A stretch of 64,000 bases of DNA, taken from contig NZ_CP162130.1 of NCBI RefSeq assembly GCF_040833975.1, positions 2,688,001 through 2,752,000 on the forward strand. Reading direction: 5' to 3'. The stretch is from Leptospira sp. WS92.C1 (lineage in GTDB: Bacteria > Spirochaetota > Leptospiria > Leptospirales > Leptospiraceae). The translations under genes and the position numbers were made by a program. Below the pieces are notes generated by a model, which saw only the letters and a list, made by a program, of their open reading frames with translations, ran no database searches and had not been told where the DNA came from. Positions within the stretch are counted from its first letter, which is position 1, and every line of letters begins with the position of its first letter. Shown piece after piece: positions 1 to 15,817 of the stretch.

Positions 1-1
1 C

Positions 2-85
2 TTTCATTTGGACGAGTACGGCTTGGATCCTAAGTCCAGTTTTCGGTTTCCGATTCTTTCGGAAGAGAAGGGTTCGGGCATTTAG
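2..85 (+). CDS. C-terminal end of an unidentified protein (partial)
   Basis: An open frame enters from the left edge and stops at the TAG at 83-85. It gives about 27 residues ending in SEEKGSGI. The composition looks coding, but too little is present to recognise a family. It could also be a chance open frame. Confidence 0.35.
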   Translation, partial: FHLDEYGLDPKSSFRFPILSEEKGSGI

Positions 86-124
86 AAGATCATCAAAAGT
101 TGGATATGAAATACACCCGTATCA

Positions 125-192
125 TTTTACAAGAAGAGGGACTTAAAGTCCGATTCAAGCAATTTTTTACAAAAAAACTTTGTCGGAACACT
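125..192. repeat. Dispersed palindromic element, copy 1
   Basis: The core GGGACTTAAAGTCCG (138-152) is a near-perfect inverted repeat. It is followed by CAAG, a T/A-rich stretch with TTTTACAAAA, and TTTGTCGGAACA at about 179-190. The same order of blocks recurs in other intergenic regions of the window (near 4365, 11125, 11300, 22580, 41365 and 45885). A short open frame runs through it but looks non-coding. Confidence 0.6.
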
Positions 193-371
193 TTCAATCA
201 AACGGCTTTTAAACGGTATTTTTCAATGATCGAAACGGCCTTATCAATTCGAACTTGGATGATCCAAAAAAAGAAAAGACGCAGGGATTCCATCCGATCG
301 TATTCGGAATTTTAGAATTTAGATACGAATGAAGCCGGTTGTTTACTCCGGCCATTGAATTTTACAAAACT

Positions 372-1073
372 TCACAAACCCGATTGTTTGAAAGCGTTTT
401 CCTTATCTCGTTGAACTTGTTGGAGTTGGTTTTTAATCGATTCCTGGATGTTTTGAAGTTTTTTCTCGGTCTCTTCCTCACCGGAACCTTTTTGCAAATC
501 AACCAGATACGTGATGATGTCCATTCGATCCTGGGTTTGTTTTTCCATATGATTGTAATAAGAACGGATCTGCACCGGAGTCGCCGTTTTTGCAAATACG
601 TTACGCGCCGCCTCCGCGATCTGCGTGTCCTCCTGCTTTTTTGCTTCCCTTTCCGAAGGACTTAACTTCTTGGGAATGAGGGAGTTGTTCGGAAACCGTT
701 CTCTCAATTGGCTAAAACGTTCCATCTCTTCGTTGGTATACAGCTTACCGGTTTGCGGATTCATCGGATTGTCCGCGTCCGAAGCGTTTGGATCCGCGGT
801 TTTTTCCTCGGTTCCGTTCGATTCTATATATTCCCCTTTTCCGGCTTTGTAAAAATCGGAATCAAAGATCGAACCGTTTGTTTTTCCACCGGAGGGGGAT
901 CCGGAAGAAGACGAGGAAGAACCACCGCCACCCAAAAGAAGGGCAACGCTATCCGCTTCCCGATTTTTTCTTTCTCTTTCCGCGGGATCCTCGGAAGAAA
1001 AAAGAACCCAGATCAATATGACGAGCGAAATTGCGATTCCCGAGTAGATGACTGTTTTTCGAATGCTGACCAC
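372..1073 (-). CDS. Hypothetical membrane-anchored protein, Ser/Gly-rich linker and helical C-terminus
   Basis: A 233-residue protein with a GTG start; CCGGAG lies about nine bases upstream. Residues about 8-26 form one hydrophobic N-terminal segment, probably an uncleaved anchor. A low-complexity Gly/Ser linker follows (about 48-65), then a charged region predicted to be helical, with many Glu, Lys and Gln in the last 90 residues. No catalytic motif was seen and no named family is recognised. It is transcribed away from the lipoprotein/rsmI pair, with about 120 bp of shared upstream DNA. It is probably an inner-membrane protein with a periplasmic helical domain. Confidence 0.7.
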   Translation of the reverse strand: MVSIRKTVIYSGIAISLVILIWVLFSSEDPAERERKNREADSVALLLGGGGSSSSSSGSPSGGKTNGSIFDSDFYKAGKGEYIESNGTEEKTADPNASDADNPMNPQTGKLYTNEEMERFSQLRERFPNNSLIPKKLSPSEREAKKQEDTQIAEAARNVFAKTATPVQIRSYYNHMEKQTQDRMDIITYLVDLQKGSGEEETEKKLQNIQESIKNQLQQVQRDKENAFKQSGL

Positions 1074-1194
1074 GACGTTTTGCTCCGGAAGAATTGAGGA
1101 AATTTTGATTGTAAGACCGCAGTTCTAGGAAATTCTATCCTGGAAGCGGATCCATTTCTAATTTTTGTGAAATTGAATCCTGTGCAAGATAAAA

Positions 1195-1929
1195 ATGCGC
1201 TGTAAAATTTTCTTTAAAATAATGCTTCCGCTCTGGATCGGCTTGTCCTTAGGATGCGGCACAAATACAGAGGTGGCACAATCCCCTTTTGTTTTTATTT
1301 CTCCGGTAGGAGTTCCTCAGTTTTTGAGTGTGATCGCGATCAACGAGGGAATCACAAACACCGCGACTAAGGATATTGACTTTTTATCCGAACCGAATTT
1401 CTTTAAACCGGAATTTTTGATCCGTTATTACGTAACCAACGGCGAACCGCAATTTGTAGGTTATAATCTTTATATCACGACCGCAGCTCCTTCGGTTGCG
1501 GAAACTTTAGCGGGCGGAAATATCTATTTGGAGAATGGGGTGCAACCCTCGTTTCCACATCTCGCGTCCGATGCGTCCACGAGTCCTTCCAAACTGCAAG
1601 CTCATAGAATCGTAAATCAGATTCCGCCTCCGGGAACATTCCCGTTTATCAAATGTGAAATTTATACGTTCACTCTTCGTTCTTTGATGAACAACGGACT
1701 CTTTTCCAATCCATCGACTCCCGTGAGAATGTGTTCGTCTTCGAGACCGTATCTCTGTCCGGTCGGATCCAGTTGCAATCCGTCCGAATGTAACAATCCG
1801 TCCTGTTCCCTTACCGTTCAACAAAGCTGTCCGGTGGGAACGTTATGCAATCCTTGCTTGATCGCAGGAGCGGAAGAAACCGGTTGTGTTTGTCCTTCGG
1901 GCTCCTCTCCGCCCGGCTGTAACCTATGA
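1195..1929 (+). CDS. Hypothetical lipoprotein with Cys-rich C-terminus
   Basis: A 244-residue protein. The N-terminus has two basic residues, a hydrophobic stretch and the lipobox LSLGC (Cys about residue 21), so it is a predicted lipoprotein. The last 65 residues hold many cysteines in spaced CxxxxC-like and NPS/NPC patterns, suggesting a disulphide-rich module or small knot. The middle region is beta-prone, in the manner of surface proteins. Its stop codon overlaps the rsmI start as ATGA, so the two are translationally coupled. The family is not recognised; function is unknown. Confidence 0.75.
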   Translation: MRCKIFFKIMLPLWIGLSLGCGTNTEVAQSPFVFISPVGVPQFLSVIAINEGITNTATKDIDFLSEPNFFKPEFLIRYYVTNGEPQFVGYNLYITTAAPSVAETLAGGNIYLENGVQPSFPHLASDASTSPSKLQAHRIVNQIPPPGTFPFIKCEIYTFTLRSLMNNGLFSNPSTPVRMCSSSRPYLCPVGSSCNPSECNNPSCSLTVQQSCPVGTLCNPCLIAGAEETGCVCPSGSSPPGCNL

Positions 1930-2693
1930 GTTTTGAGGAAGAATCGGGTGAATCATCACAATCTACGATTCCTCTACGACCCGGGACCCTGTATGTGGTT
2001 TCAACTCCGATCGGAAACTACGAAGATCTCACGTTTCGCGCGCTCAGAATCTTAAAGAATACAAGTCGGATTCTTTGTGAAAACGCGGGTCATTCCAGAA
2101 GACTTTTAAAATTCTATTCGATCGAAACTCCTGCCTCCACGTTGTATAAGGACCAATCTCCAATTCCCTATGGAGGAATCTTAGAAGAGTTGAAATCCGG
2201 TAAAACGTTCGCGCTCATTTCAGATGCAGGAACCCCCGGCGTTTCCGACCCGGGCTCTCATTTGATCCGGATCGTTCGGGAAGCCGGTTTTTTTGTGACT
2301 CCGGTTCCCGGAGCAAGCGCTCTGACTGCGTTGCTTGGCATCTCCGGATGGCAGGCAAATCCGTTTTTGTTTTTGGGATTTTTATCCGAAAAGAAAGGAA
2401 AAAAAAGAAATCAGCTGGAGGAATGGAAATCCTTTGAAGGTTTGATCATGATCTTCGAATCCGTACATCGAATCGATGATACCCTGAGCGCGGTAAAAGA
2501 GGCCCTTCCCGATTCCGAATTTCTGGTCGGAAGGGAAATGACCAAACTTCATGAGGAAATTCTTCATTATTCCCCACTTTTCCCCGAAAAACTCAAGGAA
2601 TTCGCCCGGAAGGGTGAATTTGTGGTTTTAATCAATACAAATCGAAAAAAAATGCTTAAAGGCTCTCTTGGATCGGCCGATAGAATTCAGTAG
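1926..2693 (+). CDS. rsmI: 16S rRNA (cytidine(1402)-2'-O)-methyltransferase
   Basis: A 255-residue tetrapyrrole-methylase-fold enzyme. The RsmI family uses SAM to 2'-O-methylate C1402 in the ribosomal P site. Diagnostic stretches are GTLYVVSTPIGN near residue 20, SDAGTPGVSDPG near residue 100 and PVPGASA near residue 125. Length is slightly under the usual 280 residues, with a short C-terminal tail. The start ATG overlaps the preceding lipoprotein stop by 4 bp, and a FlgM-like gene follows after 12 bp, so the three are probably one transcript. The assignment is firm. Confidence 0.93.
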   Translation: MSFEEESGESSQSTIPLRPGTLYVVSTPIGNYEDLTFRALRILKNTSRILCENAGHSRRLLKFYSIETPASTLYKDQSPIPYGGILEELKSGKTFALISDAGTPGVSDPGSHLIRIVREAGFFVTPVPGASALTALLGISGWQANPFLFLGFLSEKKGKKRNQLEEWKSFEGLIMIFESVHRIDDTLSAVKEALPDSEFLVGREMTKLHEEILHYSPLFPEKLKEFARKGEFVVLINTNRKKMLKGSLGSADRIQ

Positions 2694-2700
2694 AGGTAAG

Positions 2701-3029
<329 letters not shown>

Positions 3030-3111
3030 AACCGTTTCGGAAAACTGATTTTTACCTCTATTTAAATTAGAAACATTCCGGGTCACTCGATTACTCTGGG
3101 GGACGACACCG

Positions 3112-4278
<1,167 letters not shown>

Positions 4279-4317
4279 AATTTTTTTTCAACAAAGAAGA
4301 ATCGTTTAAAACAATCC

Positions 4318-4388
4318 TTGTCAGAGTTCCTACAAGATGTCCAAAGTAAAATTGTGCTTGAACGGGACTTGAAGTCCGTTCTGAAGTA
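4318..4388. repeat. Dispersed palindromic element, copy 2
   Basis: GAGTTCCTACAA (4325-4336), GTAAAATTG, CTTG and the core GGGACTTGAAGTCCG (4364-4378) occur in that order, the reverse orientation of copy 1. It fills most of the gap between two plus-strand genes and could form a stem-loop in their transcript. Confidence 0.65.
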
Positions 4389-4456
4389 TGATTGGAAAAA
4401 TCCCGCACAGAATCGATTCAAGTTTTAAAAACGCATTCGCTTCCTGAGTAGAGAAT

Positions 4457-4978
4457 ATGAAACTTCATTGGATCAAGGTAAACAACTCGTCCCACATTCT
4501 AAGAATCATACGGGATTCCAGCTCGACGGAAGAAATCATTTTGGAAACCAAAAGTTATCTGATTCACGACCTGATGCACTACTGCGTGGAATCCGTCGGG
4601 AATTTTCAGAATGCGTTTTGGGGAAGTTTAGAAAAAGGTAAAACCCTGGCGGACCTGGCGGATCGGCAAAATCCTCCTTCCGACCCCGAACTGCAAATCG
4701 TAGAATCGATCGTCGGTCCGATGCAATCCCTTTGGAAAAAATCGATCGATGAAAAAATCGTGTTTGAACGTTTACAAGAGATTTCCATTCTTTCCGATCC
4801 GTCTTTGTTGATCCAAACGATCCATTCTAAAATGGATGCAGTCTGGGGCAAATGGCGATCCACAAAATTCGGCGAAACGATGGAACTCATCTGGCCTTCC
4901 AAAAAAGTTTTGTCCAAGAATCGTTTCTTTGGAGAGGAAAAGGAGGCCAAGGGCATCAAACCGGAAAAAAACATTTGA
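4457..4978 (+). CDS. Hypothetical protein, 173 aa
   Basis: A soluble protein of 173 residues, mostly alpha-helical by inspection, with a basic C-terminal tail. No signal peptide, membrane segment or known motif was seen. It lies 34 bp upstream of the bactofilin start and is probably co-transcribed with it and recJ. The ATG at 4457 follows a weak purine tract (GAGTAGAG). Family not recognised. The position next to bactofilin hints at an envelope or morphology role, but this is guilt by association only. Confidence 0.65.
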   Translation: MKLHWIKVNNSSHILRIIRDSSSTEEIILETKSYLIHDLMHYCVESVGNFQNAFWGSLEKGKTLADLADRQNPPSDPELQIVESIVGPMQSLWKKSIDEKIVFERLQEISILSDPSLLIQTIHSKMDAVWGKWRSTKFGETMELIWPSKKVLSKNRFFGEEKEAKGIKPEKNI

Positions 4979-5012
4979 AACTGCCCCTCTCACCCTAAAA
5001 CTTGGAGCCAGA

Positions 5013-5333
5013 ATGAGCGACGAACATATCGATACAATCATCGGGGATGATATTCATTTCCGTGGAAAACTGAAATTCAGCAATTCTCTCAAGATCAAAG
5101 GCAATTTTAAAGGAACCATCGAAACCACAGGCAAACTTGTGGTCGGAGATACCGGCGAGGTGGAGGCGGACATCCAAACCGGAATCTTAGAAGTGGAAGG
5201 AAATCTCAAGGGAAACGTTTCCGCTAACGAAAAGGTATCGATCCGTAAAACCGGTAAGGTTCTCGGAGATATTCGGACCCCAGACCTGGAAGTCGAATCC
5301 GGAGCCAGATTTAGCGGCAACAGCGCTATGTAG
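5013..5333 (+). CDS. Bactofilin (polymer-forming cytoskeletal protein)
   Basis: A 106-residue protein starting MSDEHIDTIIG. It consists almost entirely of a right-handed beta-helix of repeating strands with regularly spaced Gly and hydrophobic residues (KIKGNFKGTIET, LVVGDTGEV, LEVEGNLKGNV, VSIRKTGKVLGDI), which is the bactofilin core. Bactofilins polymerise without nucleotide and organise cell-wall enzymes and cell shape. The ATG at 5013 was chosen over an upstream one because GGAG lies six bases before it and the upstream extension overlaps the previous gene with non-family sequence. The recJ start follows one base after the stop. Confidence 0.85.
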   Translation: MSDEHIDTIIGDDIHFRGKLKFSNSLKIKGNFKGTIETTGKLVVGDTGEVEADIQTGILEVEGNLKGNVSANEKVSIRKTGKVLGDIRTPDLEVESGARFSGNSAM

Positions 5334-5334
5334 A

Positions 5335-7266
5335 ATGCAAAACAATTCTCCCTACGCACACGGTCCGGGTTTAAAGGATCTGCTTTCTTCCGGGCTACGC
5401 AAACACCTCAGTCCTCTTCAACATCGATTTTACGAGACCCATCTTAGAGAAAAATCTCATCCGGAACACCTTCTTTATCACGGACTGAAGGAAATTCCTT
5501 CTCCCTTTTTATTACCGGATCTCGAACCCGCAGTGGAGCTTCTGAAAGAATTCGTATCCTCCGGAAAAAAAATCCTTCTCTTTGGAGACAGAGACTGCGA
5601 CGGAGTGTCCTCCACGAGTCTTCTTGGTGCATTTTTAAAAAAAATTCATCCCGGAGAACTGATCCTAAAAACTTCGAACGAAGAGGACTACGGACTCTGC
5701 CCCGCCGCTCTTGATTTTGTAAAAAAACACAATCCGGATCTTTTGATCACGCTCGATTTCGGAACCACGAACCACCTTCAAATCGACGAGCTCGCCTCAA
5801 TGGGAATGAAAGTCATCGTCCTTGATCACCATGAAATTCCGGAACGAATCCCGAACTGTTATCTCGTTTCTCCTAAACGTCAGGATTCCGAGTATCCGAA
5901 CGAAAAAATCTGTACTTCCGTCTTGGCTCTCAAATTCATACAAGCCTATCTCTATTCTACTTTGGAAGAGTATCAGCGCGCGGTTTGGGTTCCGGATGGA
6001 AATTCCTTATTTTCAGGATTTCTAATATACCGGGGAAAACTTTTATTCCAGGGGGAAAGACAGGAAGCGGAATCCAAATTTTCCATTCCCATCCTCGACG
6101 AAACCTTTTCCTTCCAATCCTCGTATCCGGAACGAGAATGGTTTTATCACGAATTTCTAAAATACCCCGCGATCTTGGAGCAATATCTCCATTGTTTTGA
6201 TCTCGCCTCCGTGGGAACGGTATCGGATATGATGCCTCTTTACGGGGAAAATCGAATCATCGTAAAGGAAGGATGCAAAATTCTTTCCAAACTCAATCGA
6301 AAGGAGACCAGACACAGAGAAGGTTTGTTTCAACTTTTACAACTCATGGAACTCGATGAGAAAAAAGTTACCTCCAAGGATCTTGGCTGGGGACTCGGCC
6401 CCATGATCAATTCGGCGGGAAGAATGAACCGCACCGACGTGGCACTCAATCTTTTGATGGAGGAGAATCCGGAACGCGCACAAGTCGGAGCCAAAGAACT
6501 TCAAAAACTCAACGAAGAACGAAGAGAAAGAACCAAACGCAATCTTTTCAAAGTGGAAGGATTTTTAAAAAGAAAGAAAGAAAGAACTGAAAAATCGGTT
6601 CTATTTTGTTACGAACCCGATTTTGAACCCGGAGTTTCGGGAATTGTCGCCACTCGGCTCGTGGAAGAATACAAAAAACCGGTCCTCTTTATCACACCGG
6701 ATCACGGACACGCAAAGGGAAGCATTCGTTCTTATGGAAAGGAGAATGTTCTCAATCTTCTCAAAAAGGCGGAATCCGTCTTTTTTCAATTCGGTGGACA
6801 CAAGGAAGCCGGAGGATTTTCTCTCGAAGTAGGCAGGATTCCCGAACTCGCAAAGATCGTTTTTGAAACTGCGGACTCTTGGCTGCAAGAAGAACAAAAA
6901 CAAGCGGTCCTGGATCAAACTCCAAGTTTAGTCTCTCTCGAACCGTCAGAATTAAACGCAAAGATCTTTCAGGAACTATCCGTTTTTGAACCGTTCGGAC
7001 ACGAGAATCCAGTTCCGCTCTATTCGATCAAAAACGCAAAGATCTATCATACAAAACCGATGACGGACGGCAAACACGTTCGTTTTAGAATTTTGGGCGC
7101 TCCCGAATCGATCCAATGTTTGATCTGGAACAAGGGAAAGGATTTTTTAGATTTAGTGAGCAAGACGGGAAGCCTGGATCTCTGGGGTTCCTTGGAGGAA
7201 TCTACCTTTCGATCCAAAACTTCTCTTCAATTTGTAGTGAGCTACTTTCAAGAATCGGAAAACTAA
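5335..7266 (+). CDS. recJ: Single-stranded-DNA-specific exonuclease RecJ
   Basis: A 643-residue DHH/DHHA1 phosphoesterase. Motif I is FGDRDCDG (residues about 83-90, equivalent to DxDxDG), motif III is LDHHE (163-167), a DFG block lies at 141-143, and the DHHA1 domain has QFGGHKEAGGF near residue 485. An OB-fold region follows to the C-terminus. RecJ degrades single strands 5' to 3' in recombination and repair, using Mn or Mg. The protein is longer than many RecJ proteins because of an insertion at about residues 215-285. It lies one base after bactofilin and is convergent with pcnB, with one base between the stops. Confidence 0.93.
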   Translation: MQNNSPYAHGPGLKDLLSSGLRKHLSPLQHRFYETHLREKSHPEHLLYHGLKEIPSPFLLPDLEPAVELLKEFVSSGKKILLFGDRDCDGVSSTSLLGAFLKKIHPGELILKTSNEEDYGLCPAALDFVKKHNPDLLITLDFGTTNHLQIDELASMGMKVIVLDHHEIPERIPNCYLVSPKRQDSEYPNEKICTSVLALKFIQAYLYSTLEEYQRAVWVPDGNSLFSGFLIYRGKLLFQGERQEAESKFSIPILDETFSFQSSYPEREWFYHEFLKYPAILEQYLHCFDLASVGTVSDMMPLYGENRIIVKEGCKILSKLNRKETRHREGLFQLLQLMELDEKKVTSKDLGWGLGPMINSAGRMNRTDVALNLLMEENPERAQVGAKELQKLNEERRERTKRNLFKVEGFLKRKKERTEKSVLFCYEPDFEPGVSGIVATRLVEEYKKPVLFITPDHGHAKGSIRSYGKENVLNLLKKAESVFFQFGGHKEAGGFSLEVGRIPELAKIVFETADSWLQEEQKQAVLDQTPSLVSLEPSELNAKIFQELSVFEPFGHENPVPLYSIKNAKIYHTKPMTDGKHVRFRILGAPESIQCLIWNKGKDFLDLVSKTGSLDLWGSLEESTFRSKTSLQFVVSYFQESEN

Positions 7267-7267
7267 A

Positions 7268-8795
<1,528 letters not shown>

Positions 8796-8807
8796 GTTCA
8801 TTCCCCC

Positions 8808-9843
<1,036 letters not shown>

Positions 9844-9994
9844 GCTCTTTTCGCGTTTCAGGCGTAGACCTCCTCTCCGTTTGAAACGTTCCCTTCTCTT
9901 TGAATTGAAATTCAATTTTTCAAAAGCGTTTGTTCTTCCCAAAAAAAGGATTATGGGTTGATCCAATCCTTCCATCGTTAGTATTGGTTACACT

Positions 9995-10933
9995 ATGATC
10001 GATAGAATTCCCTTACCCTTTCTTAAGTATTTGAATATAGATTGGGGAGGACCGTCCACATTCAGTATCCTGATGATGTTAGGTTTTCTGGCAGCATCGT
10101 ATGTCCTTCCAAAAGAATTAGAACGCAGAGGTTTAAAACCGGATCATTCCGATTGGATTCTTCTTTTGGGAATTTTAGGAACCCTCGTAGGTTCAAAGAT
10201 CTTTTTTATCTTTGAAATCTGGGATCAGATCTTCGTGGAAACCCCGGGGTTTGACGGAAAGTATCTATACCCACTGACCCATTGGCACGGCTTTCCCGGA
10301 AGGATGGCTCTTTGGAATAATTTATTTTCGGGCAGCGGTCTCGTATTTTATGGAGGATTCCTTTTCGGAATTCTTTTTATCACTCTCTACATGAAATACT
10401 TCGAACTCGATATTCCCTCGTATTTAGACGCCGCGGTTCCGAGCATGGCGATTGGTTACGCAATCGGAAGGTTGGGATGTTGGGTATCGGGAGACGGTTG
10501 TTACGGTTTTGCGACCGATTTAAACATCCCGCTTTTGGTATTCGACTACCACGGAGCACATCCGTCCGGCGTTCCCGTTTGGAACACCCCCCTGATCGAG
10601 TCGATCGTTTCCTTTGCTTTTTTCGCATACTTTCAGTTCTGGGCAAGAAATCAGCATTTTAAAAAATTCTCCTTGGGAGCTCAGTATCTGATCCTTCACG
10701 GATTTGCAAGATTGATGGTGGAATTTTTAAGAATCAACAAGGCTGTATTCCCGTTTTTCGATCCGCCCTCTTTGGTAAACATTCCGAACGCGGAGCAGAA
10801 TCCAGACTTCCTGAGCCAGTATTACTGGCACGGATTTTCTCAATCTCAGTGGGTTTCGATCGCGATCATTCTCGCCGGGGCATATTTTCTTGTGAAATGG
10901 AAACTCTGGGAAAAGGAAAGCGCTGCGGCTTAA
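9995..10933 (+). CDS. lgt: Prolipoprotein diacylglyceryl transferase (Lgt) family protein
   Basis: A 312-residue polytopic inner-membrane protein with about seven hydrophobic segments. It contains FYGGFLFG and the Lgt signature region as [14 protein letters not shown] (about residues 160-173), then a C-terminal LMVEFLRIN block matching the R/E block of Lgt. Lgt transfers diacylglycerol from phosphatidylglycerol to the lipobox Cys of prolipoproteins. Canonical enzymes read GRxGNFxNGE; here Asn and Glu are replaced, as in a variant clade found in other phyla. It is probably Lgt or a close paralogue. If it is the only copy in the genome it must be the active enzyme. Confidence 0.75.
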   Translation: MIDRIPLPFLKYLNIDWGGPSTFSILMMLGFLAASYVLPKELERRGLKPDHSDWILLLGILGTLVGSKIFFIFEIWDQIFVETPGFDGKYLYPLTHWHGFPGRMALWNNLFSGSGLVFYGGFLFGILFITLYMKYFELDIPSYLDAAVPSMAIGYAIGRLGCWVSGDGCYGFATDLNIPLLVFDYHGAHPSGVPVWNTPLIESIVSFAFFAYFQFWARNQHFKKFSLGAQYLILHGFARLMVEFLRINKAVFPFFDPPSLVNIPNAEQNPDFLSQYYWHGFSQSQWVSIAIILAGAYFLVKWKLWEKESAAA

Positions 10934-11077
10934 AGGAAAGAATCGTTTCTATCCGGATGAGAGGAATCGAATCGACTTTCATCCGGTGTTTGAAATAAAT
11001 CCGATCTTCCAAAGGATTGGATTCTGAAACCGAAGATAAGAAAACTCGAATCCCCTCAAACAATACATTGTGTCACG

Positions 11078-11340
11078 GTTGGTCCGACAAAGGATTTTTT
11101 TGTAAAATCTGCTTGCAGCCGGACTTCAAGTTCGGTTCAAGATAAAATCGCACGGAAAATTTTGTTTTTCTAATATTCAAAAATAAAAGATTCGAATTGA
11201 ATTGAATTGAATTGAATCGAATCGCTTTTCAAAATTACGGATCAGTTCGACTTTCTTGGTCCGACAAACTACTTTTCTGTAAAATCTGCTTGCAGCCGGA
11301 CTTGAAGTCCGTTCCAAGATACAATCCACGGAAAATTTTT
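11078..11340. repeat. Two direct copies of the dispersed palindromic element (copies 3 and 4)
   Basis: Two copies, about 11078-11163 and 11256-11340, share TTGGTCCGACAAA, TTTTTGTAAAATCTGCTTGCAG (variant spacing), CCGGACTTSAAGT and CACGGAAAATTTT. They lie 178 bp apart in the same orientation. Cores are at 11120-11135 and 11298-11311. They fill the gap between lgt and the 3' end of dsbD. A separate weak hairpin at 10953-10986 (CCGGATGA/TCATCCGG) follows lgt. Confidence 0.75.
11194..11223. repeat. Pentanucleotide tandem repeat (GAATT)4(GAATC)2
   Basis: Six consecutive 5-bp units lie between the two palindromic elements. The run could be length-variable between strains. Confidence 0.85.
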
Positions 11341-11368
11341 TCTTCGCGATCTGGGGACATTTTGATTC

Positions 11369-12754
<1,386 letters not shown>

Positions 12755-13011
12755 GGATCAAATGACCAGAGAAAAACAAAATTTCATTCCGAGTACTATC
12801 CTTTTTCCCAAAAAACAGGGGTCAACCCGATTCCGACAAAAAGACAAGCTCGAACTCGTAGTTTAGACTTAGAACCTTGTAAAATAGATTTTTTTTTAAA
12901 GAAATTCATTCCTTCTTGGATTCCGAATTTTCCATCGGTTTTTGGAATCCGCCAGAAATCCATGCGTTTTTGGACATTCCATTCTCACCTAAACTTTACA
13001 TTCTGCCGAAA

Positions 13012-13749
<738 letters not shown>

Positions 13750-13768
13750 GTATTACCACTGTAAAATC

Positions 13769-13960
13769 GTGGGAGATCCTACAAAATAACGTGCTCAATC
13801 TCCTACTTGGCAAAAGTAGAATTTTCTGATAGAGGAAATTTGTCGAGCTTTCCGCCCCTCTCCTCCACCCAAATGTAAGTCAATGCGTCACTTCCTAAGG
13901 GCGTTCCGCAGTGCCGAGCGCGAATGTTTCGCAGAGGATTGTGGGAGTTCCTACAAAATT
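13769..13960. repeat. Two GTGGGAG(T/A)TCCTACAAAA repeats
   Basis: Near-identical short repeats occur at about 13769-13787 and 13939-13958, downstream of the exported-protein gene. The first has GATCC where the second has GTTCC. They belong to the same family as the cluster at 28.6-29.3 kb. Each is an interrupted inverted repeat (GGGA-TCC) that might form a small stem. Confidence 0.65.
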
Positions 13961-13982
13961 CCTTTCACTGAAGACTTCTCCC

Positions 13983-14020
13983 AATCAAAAAGCCCGAGAA
14001 AACTCTCGGGCTTTTTGATT
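13983..14020. terminator. Bidirectional Rho-independent terminator
   Basis: AATCAAAAAGCCCGAGA (13983-13999) pairs perfectly with its complement at 14004-14020 across a 4-base AAAC loop, a 17-bp stem flanked by A and T tracts on both sides. It lies between the exported-protein gene (plus) and the 3' end of glnA (minus) and can serve both. Confidence 0.92.
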
Positions 14021-14067
14021 TCTGAAACTCGGACGAGCGCTCCCCTAAAGGAAACGCCCATTCCAAA

Positions 14068-15489
<1,422 letters not shown>

Positions 15490-15817
15490 TCTATTCTCCT
15501 ATTTGTCTTCGAGTATTAAAAATAATCTCTAATTCACGCTTTGCGTGCGTCTTTCTAAGTAGATGCAAATTTCGTACCAATGGATTGAAATCTTCGGATT
15601 CCCCAAAAAAAGAGCTACTTTCTCTTTTTCGTTTCTACTTTCAAAACGAATTCGGAATCAGAGTAAAATTCCTTGAACGGCAGGCAAGCCCTAAAATACA
15701 ATGCGGTAGCAGATTTTCTCTTTTTTCCAATCAGATTGGCAACTAGCTTAAATTTCGTACAAAGTCAGTACCAAGAACAACCATTCTGCACAAATATTAT
15801 TCAGTATAGAGACGATC
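15490..15817. other. Intergenic region between divergent genes
   Basis: It holds the glnA leader with its AGGAG site near 15496-15500 and the upstream region of the next gene. I see no open frame with coding character, no NtrC-type palindrome and no repeat-family member here. Confidence 0.5.

Noticed and set aside
100..315. 71-codon plus-strand open frame
   Set aside because: It runs through palindromic-element copy 1, has no clear ribosome site and a highly basic low-quality composition. It is better explained as repeat DNA.
4836..5012. N-terminal extension of the bactofilin frame
   Set aside because: It overlaps the preceding gene, lacks bactofilin repeats and a ribosome site. The ATG at 5013 has GGAG before it and fits the family.
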